Positions 44,102 to 53,002 of a DNA stretch of 64,000 bases are shown here, in pieces. The first letter of the stretch is position 1, and every line of letters begins with the position of its first letter. Where the stretch lies: contig NZ_JABBGF010000001.1 in NCBI RefSeq assembly GCF_012927265.1, positions 432,502-496,501 of the forward strand. Direction: 5' to 3'. The position numbers and the translations under genes are program-made. The notes below the pieces were generated by a model, which was not told where the DNA came from, made no database searches, and worked only from the letters and a program-made list of their open reading frames with translations. The DNA comes from Chryseobacterium cheonjiense (GTDB lineage: Bacteria > Bacteroidota > Bacteroidia > Flavobacteriales > Weeksellaceae).

Positions 44102-45154
44102 TTATTTTGCAGACGGATTTACCATCACAGAAGAATTGGAAACACTTTTCATGGATTGGGATTCTTTACCGTTTGAAATGGTTTCGATCTGTGTTGTTTT
44201 CACAGAAATATTCTGATTACTGATCCATCCTGTATTCTGGTCAAACTTTATGGTTCCGCTCTGGCTGAGTTCACTGCTTAAACTGTGCGTTACCTCACCC
44301 TGATTCTGCTTTTCTACTTTTTTAGGAATCCCTCCGGTTACGGCAATTTCAGCAATACCGTTGCCTACGCTTTTTAGTACATAGTTGGAGGTTACTTTGA
44401 TTTTGCCCTGTGCATCGGCATTTTCACTGTTGGTCCATTTTTCTCCAACTTTTACTCCTTTTTTCGGAATGATGGTAAGGTTTTTATTGAACTGGTCTTT
44501 CAGAACCTTTTCGTTGAATGATTCTTTAAGACTTTCAATAATGCTTTCTTTCTGGTTTTTATCTTTTACAAGTGTTCCTACAGAATTACCTACTTTGTTG
44601 TAAACCGCATCAAAGCCTGTGATTGAAATAACGTTTCCTTTGGTATCCATCTTCATGCTCAGCTTATTTCCGGTAAGCGCTCTGTTGATATTCCAGATCA
44701 TTTTCAGGTCGTCTTCTTTCGGTATCGGCAATTTGGTGTCGACAACGATTGTTTTTCCCTGTGAGGTCTGAGAGTTTCTTTTTGAAATCAGGTTCAGGGT
44801 AATATCATACACATTTCCTTTGATATCGTTTACGGTAAAAGACATTTCATCTGTTGCCTCACTGGTTCCGTTCAGCGTTTTCCCTGTAGGGTCAGTCATG
44901 GTTTTTGTATCTCTCTGGTAAGTAGTCAAAGGATAAGTTTTCCCTTTTTCCAGTTTAAACGTCTGCTTGTAAATTCCTGCAGAATCTTTTATCGCCGGAT
45001 TTTCTTCCACTTTTGCAACCGAATCGGCAGGAACTTCCACTGTAATTGTTTTCCCGGTTTTAGGATCTATTTTCGTGATTTTTGCCGTTTCTTTTTTATT
45101 ACAAGAAACCAAAGCTATTGTTGAGATCAGCGCTAATGCTGCTATATTTTTCAT
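44102..45154 (-). CDS. DUF6263-like lipoprotein
   Basis: The protein has 350 aa from the ATG at 45154 (MKNIAALALISTIALVSCNKK), with a lipobox cysteine at residue 18; ten codons further upstream are open but not needed. A Lys/Thr-rich linker precedes a globular domain (YPLTTYQRDTKTMTDPTGKTLNG...LTIIPKKGVKVGEKWTNSENADAQGKIKVTSNYVLKSVGNGIAEIAVTG) of the DUF6263 type. Function is unknown. An imperfect hairpin of AAGGTTTAAAGTTTT-type arms follows at 44037-44090. Confidence 0.72.
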   Translation of the reverse strand: MKNIAALALISTIALVSCNKKETAKITKIDPKTGKTITVEVPADSVAKVEENPAIKDSAGIYKQTFKLEKGKTYPLTTYQRDTKTMTDPTGKTLNGTSEATDEMSFTVNDIKGNVYDITLNLISKRNSQTSQGKTIVVDTKLPIPKEDDLKMIWNINRALTGNKLSMKMDTKGNVISITGFDAVYNKVGNSVGTLVKDKNQKESIIESLKESFNEKVLKDQFNKNLTIIPKKGVKVGEKWTNSENADAQGKIKVTSNYVLKSVGNGIAEIAVTGGIPKKVEKQNQGEVTHSLSSELSQSGTIKFDQNTGWISNQNISVKTTQIETISNGKESQSMKSVSNSSVMVNPSAK

Positions 45155-45192
45155 TGAATTTTTTTTAAATTTTACTACTTTCATATAATTTG

Positions 45193-45951
45193 CTATAGTC
45201 CTGCTTTTGCAGTCATTTTCTGTCTTACCGCTTCATACAGGATCGCTCCACAAGCCACGGAAACATTCAGCGACTGGGTTTTTCCCTCTATCGGTAATTT
45301 TATTTTCTCATCTGAATGATGAAGTACTTCTTTTGAAATTCCTGTTTCCTCATTACCCATCACGACTGCACAAGGCTCTGTAAAATTAACATCATAAATT
45401 AATTTTTCTGCTTTTTCACTAGCTGCAAATACGGATATGCCGCTCTGTTGAAGAAAATCTACCACATGAGCAAGATTGGGTGCCTTACATATTTTTACGT
45501 TGTAAAGAGCTCCTGCAGATGTTTTTATCGCATCGGAATTAATTGGTGCTGCTCCTTTTTCAGGAATGATTACGGCATCTACTCCCACACATTCTGCCGT
45601 TCTGCAGATGGCCCCGAAATTTCGGACGTCCGTTAACCGGTCTAAAATCAATAGGAAAGGCGTTTTCCCTTCTTCAAATAATTGAGGAACAATATCTTCC
45701 ACTTTATGAAAAGGCACATCTGAAATAAAAGCCACCACACCTTGATGGTTTTTTCTGGTAAAACGGTTCAGTTTTTCAACCGGAACATAATTGGGACGGA
45801 TTTTATTTTTGGCTAAAATGGCTTTAAGCTCAGCATAAATAGGCCCTTGAAGTGCATTCTGCACAAAGACCTTGTCAATTGTTTTTCCCGCTTCAATAGC
45901 TTCAATTACGGGACGCAGCCCGAAAATAAAATCGTCTTTTTTATCTGTCAT
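45193..45951 (-). CDS. rlmB: 23S rRNA (guanosine-2'-O-)-methyltransferase RlmB
   Basis: This 252-aa SpoU/TrmH (SPOUT) enzyme methylates G2251 in 23S rRNA. The N-terminal substrate-binding domain (FIFGLRPVIEAIEAG...) is followed by the knot motifs LDRLTDVRNFGAICRTAE, VVMGNEETGIS and LPIEGKTQSLNVSVACGAILYEA. All three SPOUT motifs are intact, and the N-terminal GLRPV segment separates it from TrmH. It is probably the first gene of the minus-strand run that includes the lipoprotein and the yfhO-like gene, although no exact promoter box was found. Confidence 0.93.
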   Translation of the reverse strand: MTDKKDDFIFGLRPVIEAIEAGKTIDKVFVQNALQGPIYAELKAILAKNKIRPNYVPVEKLNRFTRKNHQGVVAFISDVPFHKVEDIVPQLFEEGKTPFLLILDRLTDVRNFGAICRTAECVGVDAVIIPEKGAAPINSDAIKTSAGALYNVKICKAPNLAHVVDFLQQSGISVFAASEKAEKLIYDVNFTEPCAVVMGNEETGISKEVLHHSDEKIKLPIEGKTQSLNVSVACGAILYEAVRQKMTAKAGL

Positions 45952-46052
45952 TTTGATATTTTAAATTGTGAAATGTCATTGTCAATCTGCTTCTTAGTCG
46001 GTGTTAGAAAAAATTCACTATTTACCATTCACTGCGAAGCAATTCACCTTAA

Positions 46053-46526
46053 CTATCTTCCTTTTTCTCCTAAAATTGCTCTTTTTTGTGCCATTGTATA
46101 GCCGTAATGCAGGCTTTCGTGCATATTGTTGAAAATGATGGCATCCTGAATGCTTTTAAGATCCATTCCGAAACTTGTGGTGTACGGAGTGTAATCCGAA
46201 AAGAAATCGCTGTCATAATCCCTCATTAAAATCTTTGAAGTCTCTGTCAAAAGAAATTCAAGATCTTCAACTTCCGACTTCTGAACATTCAGATTTGGTA
46301 AAGTTCCTTTTTTGTAGGTTTCGATCCAATATTTATCAATTCTGAAAGGGTTACCGCTCAGGTAGTAATGCAGAAGCTGCTGAGTAGCAACGGTATGCGC
46401 AATGTTCCAGTAAATATTGTTGTTGAAGCCGTCCGGAATCAGCAAAAGATCTTCATGAGAAGTATTCTGTAAAATATCCAGAAGGTTCTTCCGCACTTGT
46501 CTGTGGGCCTGAAAATGATAATTCAC
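46053..46526 (-). CDS. DinB-like superfamily protein
   Basis: The protein has 157 aa, a four-helix bundle. The pattern of histidines (NIAHTVATQQLLHYYLSG and MHESLHYGYTMAQKRAI) fits the DinB/YfiT metal-binding triad, with His43 and the two C-terminal histidines as ligands. Many members are bacillithiol- or other thiol-dependent S-transferases; the presence of ypdA in the same window is compatible with that but does not prove it. It has its own promoter box. Confidence 0.8.
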   Translation of the reverse strand: MNYHFQAHRQVRKNLLDILQNTSHEDLLLIPDGFNNNIYWNIAHTVATQQLLHYYLSGNPFRIDKYWIETYKKGTLPNLNVQKSEVEDLEFLLTETSKILMRDYDSDFFSDYTPYTTSFGMDLKSIQDAIIFNNMHESLHYGYTMAQKRAILGEKGR

Positions 46527-46546
46527 TTTGCAAAATTTTTAATCAC

Positions 46547-46554
46547 CAAAAATA
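46547..46554 (-). promoter_or_regulatory. Promoter -7 box TATTTTTG of the DinB-like gene
   Basis: Exact TAnnTTTG on the minus strand, 21 bases before the ATG. Confidence 0.5.
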
Positions 46555-46776
46555 GTTTAATAAACTGGAAATGACAATTTTTGAACAGATGATTCCACCA
46601 AAATTTATATATTTTTATGAAAATCTATTTTATTATTACCTTTAATTACGGTTTCATTTATTTTCAATCTCGCAGTAATGCCGGAATATTTAACAAACTT
46701 TAACTCAAAAATAGCATTGTTTGGGTTGATTTATGCAAGTATTTATTAGAAATTTACCAATTATTTTAATTAGACT

Positions 46777-47781
46777 ATGTCAGATACATATCAAGCAGAA
46801 GATATTCGTCAGCTAACCGAGCAGGTAAGAGAAGCCAACTTCCATTTTTCCCGTCTCCGCGAAGAAATCAATAAAGTAATCATCGGTCAGGAATATATGA
46901 TAGACCGTCTTTTGGTCGGTCTTTTAGGGAATGGACATGTTCTTTTGGAAGGTGTTCCCGGATTAGCGAAAACACTTGCCATAAAAACACTTGCAGATGC
47001 TGTTGATGGTGAATTTTCAAGAATTCAGTTTACTCCGGATCTGTTGCCTGCCGATGTGGTGGGAACCATGATTTACAATGTTAAAGAAAATGATTTTTCC
47101 ATAAAAAGAGGTCCTGTTTTTGCCAATTTCGTACTGGCAGATGAGATCAACCGTGCACCTGCGAAAGTTCAGTCTGCTCTTTTAGAGGTAATGCAGGAAA
47201 AGCAGGTAACCATTGGTGACGAAACGATGAAGCTGCCGAAGCCGTTCCTGGTATTGGCAACCCAAAACCCAATTGACCAGGAAGGTACTTATCTTTTGCC
47301 GGAAGCACAAAGCGACCGTTTTATGCTCAAATGTACGATCGACTATCCTAAATTTGAAGATGAAAGAATGGTAATGAGAATGGTATCAACCTCTCATCAG
47401 CCTACCGTGAAACCGGTTATTTCACTTGAACATATTGTTGCCGCAAAAGAACTGATTAACCAGATTTACCTTGACGAGAAGATAGAAAAATACATTCTGG
47501 ATATGGTTTTTGCAACCCGTTTTCCTGAAAATTATGGTCTTTCGGAACTTAAAAATTACATCAGTTTCGGGGCATCGCCGAGAGCATCAATTAATTTGGC
47601 TATCGCTTCAAGAGCGTATGCATTCCTTAAAGGAAGAGCTTTTGTCATTCCTGAAGATGTAAAATCATTGGCAAAAGATGTTTTAAGACACAGAATCGGT
47701 CTTACCTTCGAAGCGGAAGCGGAAGAAATTTCATCAGAAGAAATCGTCAACAGAATCTTAGCGAAAATTCAGGCTCCGTAA
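46777..47781 (+). CDS. MoxR-type AAA+ ATPase of the Bat operon
   Basis: The protein has 334 aa. Walker A GVPGLAKT is at 59-66, Walker B is in FVLADEINRAPAKVQSALLEVMQE, sensor 1 in LVLATQNPIDQEGTYLLPEAQSDRF, and the lid domain carries GASPRASINLAIASRAYA. MoxR proteins act as chaperones with von Willebrand factor A partners; here DUF58, BatA and BatB follow on the same strand. The 250-base upstream region holds no exact TAnnTTTG box. The stop overlaps the next start by one base. Confidence 0.93.
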   Translation: MSDTYQAEDIRQLTEQVREANFHFSRLREEINKVIIGQEYMIDRLLVGLLGNGHVLLEGVPGLAKTLAIKTLADAVDGEFSRIQFTPDLLPADVVGTMIYNVKENDFSIKRGPVFANFVLADEINRAPAKVQSALLEVMQEKQVTIGDETMKLPKPFLVLATQNPIDQEGTYLLPEAQSDRFMLKCTIDYPKFEDERMVMRMVSTSHQPTVKPVISLEHIVAAKELINQIYLDEKIEKYILDMVFATRFPENYGLSELKNYISFGASPRASINLAIASRAYAFLKGRAFVIPEDVKSLAKDVLRHRIGLTFEAEAEEISSEEIVNRILAKIQAP

Positions 47782-48239
47782 TGGATGATGTGATTATTAG
47801 AAAGGCAGTTCCGGAAGATTGTCATTCTATGCTGAAACTTATCAAAGAACTTGCGGAATATGAAAAAGCATCGGGTGAAGTTATCCTCACACTAGATCAG
47901 TTCATCGAAGACGGGTTTGGGGCATCTCCTGTCTGGGGAGCTTTTGTGGCTGAACATAATAGTGAAATTGTAGGAATTTCACTCTATTACGATAGGTATT
48001 CAACATGGAAAGGACGAAGACTTTATCTTGAAGATCTGGTGGTGACCGAAAGGTGCAGAGGAAAACAGGTGGGGAGAAAATTATTTGAAGCTACGATGGA
48101 ATATGGAAAGTCCGGTCGCTACTGCGGAATGGTCTTTCAGGTTTTAAATTGGAATGAGCCGGCGATTAATTTCTATAAAAAGTACAGCCCGAAATTTGAT
48201 GATGAATGGTTTAATGTTTCAATCGAGTTTAAGGTTTAA
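47781..48239 (+). CDS. GNAT acetyltransferase inserted in the Bat operon
   Basis: The protein has 152 aa. The acetyl-CoA-binding motif is in LEDLVVTERCRGKQVGRKLFEA, and the C-terminal VLNWNEPAINFYKKY...DEWFNVSIEF resembles the diamine/thialysine N-acetyltransferase (SSAT-like) branch. It starts in the moxR stop codon (TAATG), so it is translated from the Bat operon mRNA. The acceptor is unknown; it could modify a Bat-related substrate or simply share transcription. Confidence 0.85.
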   Translation: MDDVIIRKAVPEDCHSMLKLIKELAEYEKASGEVILTLDQFIEDGFGASPVWGAFVAEHNSEIVGISLYYDRYSTWKGRRLYLEDLVVTERCRGKQVGRKLFEATMEYGKSGRYCGMVFQVLNWNEPAINFYKKYSPKFDDEWFNVSIEFKV

Positions 48240-48344
48240 TGTTTTAGATTTAAAGTTTATTGATGCCATTAAGCCAATTTAAATTTTTAATAAAATGGAA
48301 TATTTTAAACCAAAAACATTGAACCAAAAACCTTAAACAATTAT

Positions 48345-49208
48345 ATGCAGATAAAAGATATTGTAAAAAAAGTCAAACAAATAGAAATCCGTACCCGAAA
48401 GAAGACGGAAGCTACTTTGATGGGGCAATATCACAGTGCTTTTAAAGGACAGGGAATGACTTTTTCGGAAGTGCGCCCTTATCAGTTCGGAGATGAGATT
48501 CGCAGGATCGACTGGAACAAGACAGCCCGTTTCCGTGAACCTTTCGTGAAAGTAATGGAGGAGGAGAGAGAACTCACCATGATGCTTTTGGTTGATATTT
48601 CCGCTTCAATGGATTACGGAACAAAGAATCAGCTGAAACGTGAATATGTGGCAGAAATTGCGGCAAGTCTTGGCTTTTCAGCCGCGGGAAATAATGATAA
48701 AGTAGGATTAATTCTTTTTGCTGATAAAGTATACAGGGTAATTCCTCCTCAAAAAGGGAGAAAGCATATTCTTTCAATCATCAGTACGATTCTTACAGCG
48801 GAATATATTCCGGCAACAGCAAAAATCGATAAAGCGTTAGAGTATATGATGGGTATTTTTAAAAGAAAATCTCTGGTTTTTATGTTCTCCGATTTTGAAG
48901 ATGAATATGATTCCAAAATGCTGAAAGCGGCAGCCAAAAAGCATCAGCTGCTGGGCATGAGGATTTTTGATCAAAAAGATAATGAAATTCCGGATGCGGG
49001 ATATATGCTGTTGTATGATGCTGAAACCGGGCATCAGGTCTGGGCGAATACATCAAATGCAAGATGGAGGTATAATTTCGCAGAGGCTCAGAAGCAGAAA
49101 CTGAGAGCTTTGGAAGATGATTTTGCCAACAGCTCAGCCAGTTTTCTTAATATCGATACAGGTTCCGATTATTCGAAATTACTGTACAATTATTTTCAGA
49201 AAAAATAA
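48345..49208 (+). CDS. DUF58 protein (VWA-like) of the Bat operon
   Basis: The protein has 287 aa. The DUF58 signature SEVRPYQFGDEIRRIDWNKTARF is at about 45-67, followed by a von Willebrand A-like core with MLLVDISASMDYG (MIDAS DxSxS) and VFMFSDFEDEY. No membrane segment is present. It is typically co-transcribed with moxR and bat genes and is thought to be handled by the MoxR ATPase. A 105-base gap with AAACC/TTAAAC micro-repeats separates it from the GNAT gene. Confidence 0.9.
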   Translation: MQIKDIVKKVKQIEIRTRKKTEATLMGQYHSAFKGQGMTFSEVRPYQFGDEIRRIDWNKTARFREPFVKVMEEERELTMMLLVDISASMDYGTKNQLKREYVAEIAASLGFSAAGNNDKVGLILFADKVYRVIPPQKGRKHILSIISTILTAEYIPATAKIDKALEYMMGIFKRKSLVFMFSDFEDEYDSKMLKAAAKKHQLLGMRIFDQKDNEIPDAGYMLLYDAETGHQVWANTSNARWRYNFAEAQKQKLRALEDDFANSSASFLNIDTGSDYSKLLYNYFQKK

Positions 49209-49271
49209 ATTAAAAGCTAAAATTAAATGTCTATGAACCTTTAATTGAACTTTAAACTTTGAATCATTAAA

Positions 49272-50174
49272 TTGAAATTGAAAAAATTATTATTTATATT
49301 TTGTTTTTTACTCTGTGCAAGCGCTTTTTCACAGATTCTTTCTTCCAGTGTGGAGAAGAAAACCATTGCGCTCGGGGAGGTAGATCATATTGTAGTGACC
49401 ATTAATGATCTGAAGAGCGAGAAAGTTTCTGCAGCTGCGGAAAATGAGTTGCTGCCTTTTCATTTTGAAGAAGTGAAAGACAGTATCTCGCAGACTCAGG
49501 ATGTGTATTACAGAAGGATAGAATTTGCTGTTTTTGAAGAAGGAAAATTTACTATTCCTGCGCTTGAATTCAAGGTCGGAGGCAAAATACTGAAGACAAT
49601 TCCTTATGAAATTGATGTCATCAATGCCGCTCAGAAAGATGATCCGATTAATGATATCATGAATAATAAAGAAGTAAAGCTTGAAGTTACCGATTATTGG
49701 CAGCTCTATAAGTTTTATATTCTCGCAGCCATTGCGGTTATTGCGCTGATCATTGCTGTGGTGATGTTTATAAAATACGGAAGGAAATCAAAGGACTCTC
49801 CGGTTGTAGCAACCAATCAGACGCTTAAGGAGCTTGATTCTCTTCAGAAGAAAAAATACGTGGAAACCGGAAATTATCGTTCTTTTTATGTAGAATTGAT
49901 CGATATTTCGAGAAAATTCATTGCAAAACAATACCGTTTACCGGCAGATGTTTTATTAACGGATGATCTTGTGGACCTTATGAAGAAAAACAATACCATT
50001 TCTCAGGAAAATGAAAGGGTAGTAGAAGATGTATTTGTGAGAGGTGATCTTGTGAAATTTGCGAAAACATTCCCGGATAAAGAAACAATGGAAAAAGACC
50101 TTGCTGATATAAGAGAATTTGTAAAGCGCTCATCAAAAGATTTGGAATTCGAAAATTTGAGAAAAGATGTTTGA
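49272..50174 (+). CDS. Short BatD-like membrane protein with TTG start
   Basis: The protein has 300 aa. The reading frame opens with TTG AAA TTG AAA AAA (the second TTG at 49278 is an alternative). No ATG precedes the signal peptide KLKKLLFIFCFLLCASAFSQ, so a TTG start is required. A periplasmic beta domain at about 22-120 (GEVDHIVVTINDLKSE...FEEGKFTIPALEFKVGGK) precedes one membrane segment (about 146-166). A cytoplasmic helical domain (YVETGNYRSFYVELIDISRKFIAKQYRLPADVLLTDDLVDLM) follows. It overlaps batA by eight bases. It is a usual member of flavobacterial Bat operons. Confidence 0.82.
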   Translation: MKLKKLLFIFCFLLCASAFSQILSSSVEKKTIALGEVDHIVVTINDLKSEKVSAAAENELLPFHFEEVKDSISQTQDVYYRRIEFAVFEEGKFTIPALEFKVGGKILKTIPYEIDVINAAQKDDPINDIMNNKEVKLEVTDYWQLYKFYILAAIAVIALIIAVVMFIKYGRKSKDSPVVATNQTLKELDSLQKKKYVETGNYRSFYVELIDISRKFIAKQYRLPADVLLTDDLVDLMKKNNTISQENERVVEDVFVRGDLVKFAKTFPDKETMEKDLADIREFVKRSSKDLEFENLRKDV

Positions 50175-51159
50175 TTTTGAGTTTTACAGTCCGTGGTTTT
50201 TGCTGCTTTTCCTATTGTTGATCCCTATTCTGATCAGGGATATCAGTACCCAGAAAAGAAAAGGAATTAAAGTTCCAACCGTTAAAAATATGGGCGAAAG
50301 CGGAGGAATCCGGGTCGTAATGTTTTTGCTGAAAATTTCAAAGTATATTATCCTTTCTGCATTGATTATTGCAATGGCAAGGCCCAGAACCTTTACCATT
50401 TCTCAGGATCGCGACGATACAAAAGGAATAGACATTATGCTTTCGGTGGATGTTTCATTGAGTATGCTTACAAAAGATCTTACTCCGGACCGTATTACAG
50501 CTTTAAAAGATATTGCCGTTAAATTTGTCCAGAAAAGACCCAATGATAGAATCGGGCTGGTAACCTATTCCGGAGAAGCCTTTACAAAAGTTCCCGTAAC
50601 ATCCGATCATCAGGTGGTTATCGATGAGCTGCAAAATCTTAATCTTCAGGAGCTGGAGCCGGGAACGGCCATTGGAGAGGGGCTTTCGGTAGCCGTAAAT
50701 CACCTGAAAAACAGCAAAGCCAAAAGTAAGATCATTATTTTAATGACCGACGGAGTCAATACCATTGAAAATGCAATGCCTCCTCCTATTGCTGCAGAGC
50801 TGGCAAAAAATAACAACATTAAAGTATACACTATAGGAATCGGAACCAACGGATATGCATTGATGCCTACACAGATTGATATTTTCGGTGATCTTGTTTT
50901 TACCGAAACCGAAGTTAAGATTGACGAACCTGTTTTAAAAGAAGTAGCGCAGATGACCGGCGGAAAATACTTCAGGGCAACATCAAACACAAGTCTGGAA
51001 GAGGTTTACGATGAAATTAATCAGCTGGAAAAATCTGATGTAAAAGTGGCTAAACTGTTTAATTATCAGGAATATTTTAAAATCTTTCTGTGGATTGCAT
51101 TGGGAATGCTGTTTCTGGATGCATTGTTGAGATGGGTATTATATAAAATTTTAAGTTAA
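50167..51159 (+). CDS. batA: BatA, membrane VWA protein
   Basis: The protein has 330 aa. Two N-terminal membrane segments (WFLLLFLLLIPILI and MFLLKISKYIILSALIIAMARP) precede a von Willebrand A domain with MIDAS residues in LSVDVSLSMLTKDLTPDR, the threonine region NDRIGLVTYSGEAFTKVPVT and ILMTDGVNT. A C-terminal membrane anchor follows (IFLWIALGMLFLDALLRWVLY). Bat proteins form an envelope complex linked to aerotolerance and stress. Overlaps at both ends (eight bases and one base) indicate translational coupling. Confidence 0.92.
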   Translation: MFDFEFYSPWFLLLFLLLIPILIRDISTQKRKGIKVPTVKNMGESGGIRVVMFLLKISKYIILSALIIAMARPRTFTISQDRDDTKGIDIMLSVDVSLSMLTKDLTPDRITALKDIAVKFVQKRPNDRIGLVTYSGEAFTKVPVTSDHQVVIDELQNLNLQELEPGTAIGEGLSVAVNHLKNSKAKSKIIILMTDGVNTIENAMPPPIAAELAKNNNIKVYTIGIGTNGYALMPTQIDIFGDLVFTETEVKIDEPVLKEVAQMTGGKYFRATSNTSLEEVYDEINQLEKSDVKVAKLFNYQEYFKIFLWIALGMLFLDALLRWVLYKILS

Positions 51160-52166
51160 TGGATTGGTATTTAGGGAATTATTGGTATTTACTACTGCTG
51201 CTGCTGTTACCGCTGCTGGCAATTTTTCTGGTCCGTTACCTAAAGTGGAAGAAGAAAAAAAGGGAACTTTTTGCAGACAGTCAGTTCCATCAGCATCTTT
51301 TTGAAAAAAGCTCAGGTTTCACTAAGTTTTTTCCGGCGTTGTATCTGTTGGGAACGCTTTTTCTTATCTTTTCCACTATTGACCTGCTGAGCGGTTCCGA
51401 AGAAATCAAAACCAATCAGAAACTGAATAATGTAATATTCATGCTGGATGTTTCCAATTCGATGAATGCTGAAGATATTGATCCGAGCCGTCTTACGGAA
51501 GCAAAAAATCTGATAATCCAGACCATGCAGCGAATGAAAAATGACAAGGTGGGAATTGTAATGTTTGCGGGACAGGCGACTTCTATTATGCCGCTTACCA
51601 CAGATTATACTTCGGCGGAAACGTATGTTGGCGCCATTGAAACCAATTCCATGCAGATTCAGGGAACCGATTTTCTCAATGGAATGAAAGTCGCTGTTCA
51701 GAAATTTAAAAATGTAAATAAAGATGCCCGGAAAGTCGTTTTATTAAGTGATGGAGAAGATAATGAAGGGAATGATGATGCAGCAATAAGACTGGCTAAA
51801 AAAGAAGGGATTATGATCACTTCCGTAGGAATAGGTTCCGATGAAGGGGCTCCGGTTCCGGAATATGCATTTGGGCAGCTGATGGGGTATAAAGCAGATA
51901 TGTCCGGACAAACGGTAATATCCAAAAGACAGACTGAAGCTCTGAAAAAAATGGCAGAATCTACAGGTGGAACGTATATCGACGGAAATAATATTAATGA
52001 AGCTCCCGAAAGAATCATCGATGCTCTGAAAAAGAAAACGGGATCTTCCGAAACGATGGTAAAATCACAGAATGCCAATCACTACTATCAATATTTTCTG
52101 GCAGTTTCGCTATTTTTCTTCTTTTTGATCTATATGTTTAATCCGAAACGAGACTTCAATGTCTAA
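51159..52166 (+). CDS. batB: BatB, membrane VWA protein
   Basis: The protein has 335 aa with the same plan as BatA: N-terminal segments (YWYLLLLLLLPLLAIFLV, FFPALYLLGTLFLIFSTIDLL), a VWA domain with MIDAS LDVSNSMNAEDIDPSR, DKVGIVMFAGQATSIMPLTTDYTSA and LLSDGEDNEGND, and a C-terminal anchor. It starts in the batA stop codon. A 95-base gap with an exact promoter box separates it from batC. Confidence 0.92.
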   Translation: MDWYLGNYWYLLLLLLLPLLAIFLVRYLKWKKKKRELFADSQFHQHLFEKSSGFTKFFPALYLLGTLFLIFSTIDLLSGSEEIKTNQKLNNVIFMLDVSNSMNAEDIDPSRLTEAKNLIIQTMQRMKNDKVGIVMFAGQATSIMPLTTDYTSAETYVGAIETNSMQIQGTDFLNGMKVAVQKFKNVNKDARKVVLLSDGEDNEGNDDAAIRLAKKEGIMITSVGIGSDEGAPVPEYAFGQLMGYKADMSGQTVISKRQTEALKKMAESTGGTYIDGNNINEAPERIIDALKKKTGSSETMVKSQNANHYYQYFLAVSLFFFFLIYMFNPKRDFNV

Positions 52167-52247
52167 ACCAAAAAGTAAAGCTTGTCCAAACGCCTACTTT
52201 AACCCAATTTTAACAAATAAGGCGCTGTTTATTAACATATAAAGGAA

Positions 52248-52255
52248 TAATTTTG
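52248..52255 (+). promoter_or_regulatory. Internal promoter -7 box TAATTTTG before batC
   Basis: Exact TAnnTTTG ending six bases before the batC ATG. If used, batC-batD can be transcribed separately with almost no leader. Confidence 0.45.
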
Positions 52256-52261
52256 CATCTG

Positions 52262-53002
52262 ATGAATACTAAAATCATTTTTTTGTCGTTTATTACTGCC
52301 TTCTTAAGCTCAGGACTTCTTTTTGGGCAGAAAAATTACCGTACACTCGTGTACGAAGGCAATGAAAGATTTAACGGCAAAGATTATGATGGGGCATCCG
52401 CAAAATACATGGAAGCCATAAAATCTAATGATAAAGATTTTGCAGCACATTACAATTTAGGTAATGCACTTTATAAAAGTAAAAAATACGAAGAAGCAAA
52501 AGCGGAATTTGAAAAAGCCCAGAGACTTTCTCAGACAATTCCCGATAAAGCAGCGGCACTTCATAATTTAGGTAATGCTTATATGCAGATGAAACAACCG
52601 GAAAAAGCAGCAGAATTTTATAAACAATCTCTGAAACAAAATCCTTACAGCGAGGCTACTAGAAAAAATTATGAGATAGCCAAACTGAAGGAAAAAGAAA
52701 ACCAGCAAAAAAAACAACAACAAAATAACTCCGGCAAAGGAGGCGGTGGCCAAAACCAGCAGAAAAATGATGATCAAAAAGGTCCCAAAGATCAAAAACA
52801 GGATCAGGGGCAAGGGCAGCAGAATCAGGGAAAAGGACAGGGCAACAATCCTGATCAGAAACCTGATAATGAAGGAAAAATCCCGAAAGGACTTGAAAAT
52901 CAGATACTCAATAAAGTAAGCGATAAAGAGAAAGAAACCGCCAGAAGAATTTTAAATAAAAATTCTTATTCGATGCCCGAAAGCAACGAGAAAGATTGGT
53001 GA
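52262..53002 (+). CDS. batC: BatC, TPR protein with low-complexity tail
   Basis: The protein has 246 aa from the ATG at 52262; a TTG three codons earlier lies in the promoter box. After a signal peptide ending FGQ come about three TPR units (YRTLVYEGNERFNGKDYDGASAKYMEAIK, FAAHYNLGNALYKSKKYEEAKAEFEKAQ, AAALHNLGNAYMQMKQPEKAAEFYKQSL). A Gln/Asn/Gly/Lys-rich unstructured region at about 145-205 follows, then a short conserved end (KVSDKEKETARRILNKN). It presumably scaffolds the periplasmic Bat complex. The stop overlaps the batD ATG by one base. Confidence 0.88.
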   Translation: MNTKIIFLSFITAFLSSGLLFGQKNYRTLVYEGNERFNGKDYDGASAKYMEAIKSNDKDFAAHYNLGNALYKSKKYEEAKAEFEKAQRLSQTIPDKAAALHNLGNAYMQMKQPEKAAEFYKQSLKQNPYSEATRKNYEIAKLKEKENQQKKQQQNNSGKGGGGQNQQKNDDQKGPKDQKQDQGQGQQNQGKGQGNNPDQKPDNEGKIPKGLENQILNKVSDKEKETARRILNKNSYSMPESNEKDW

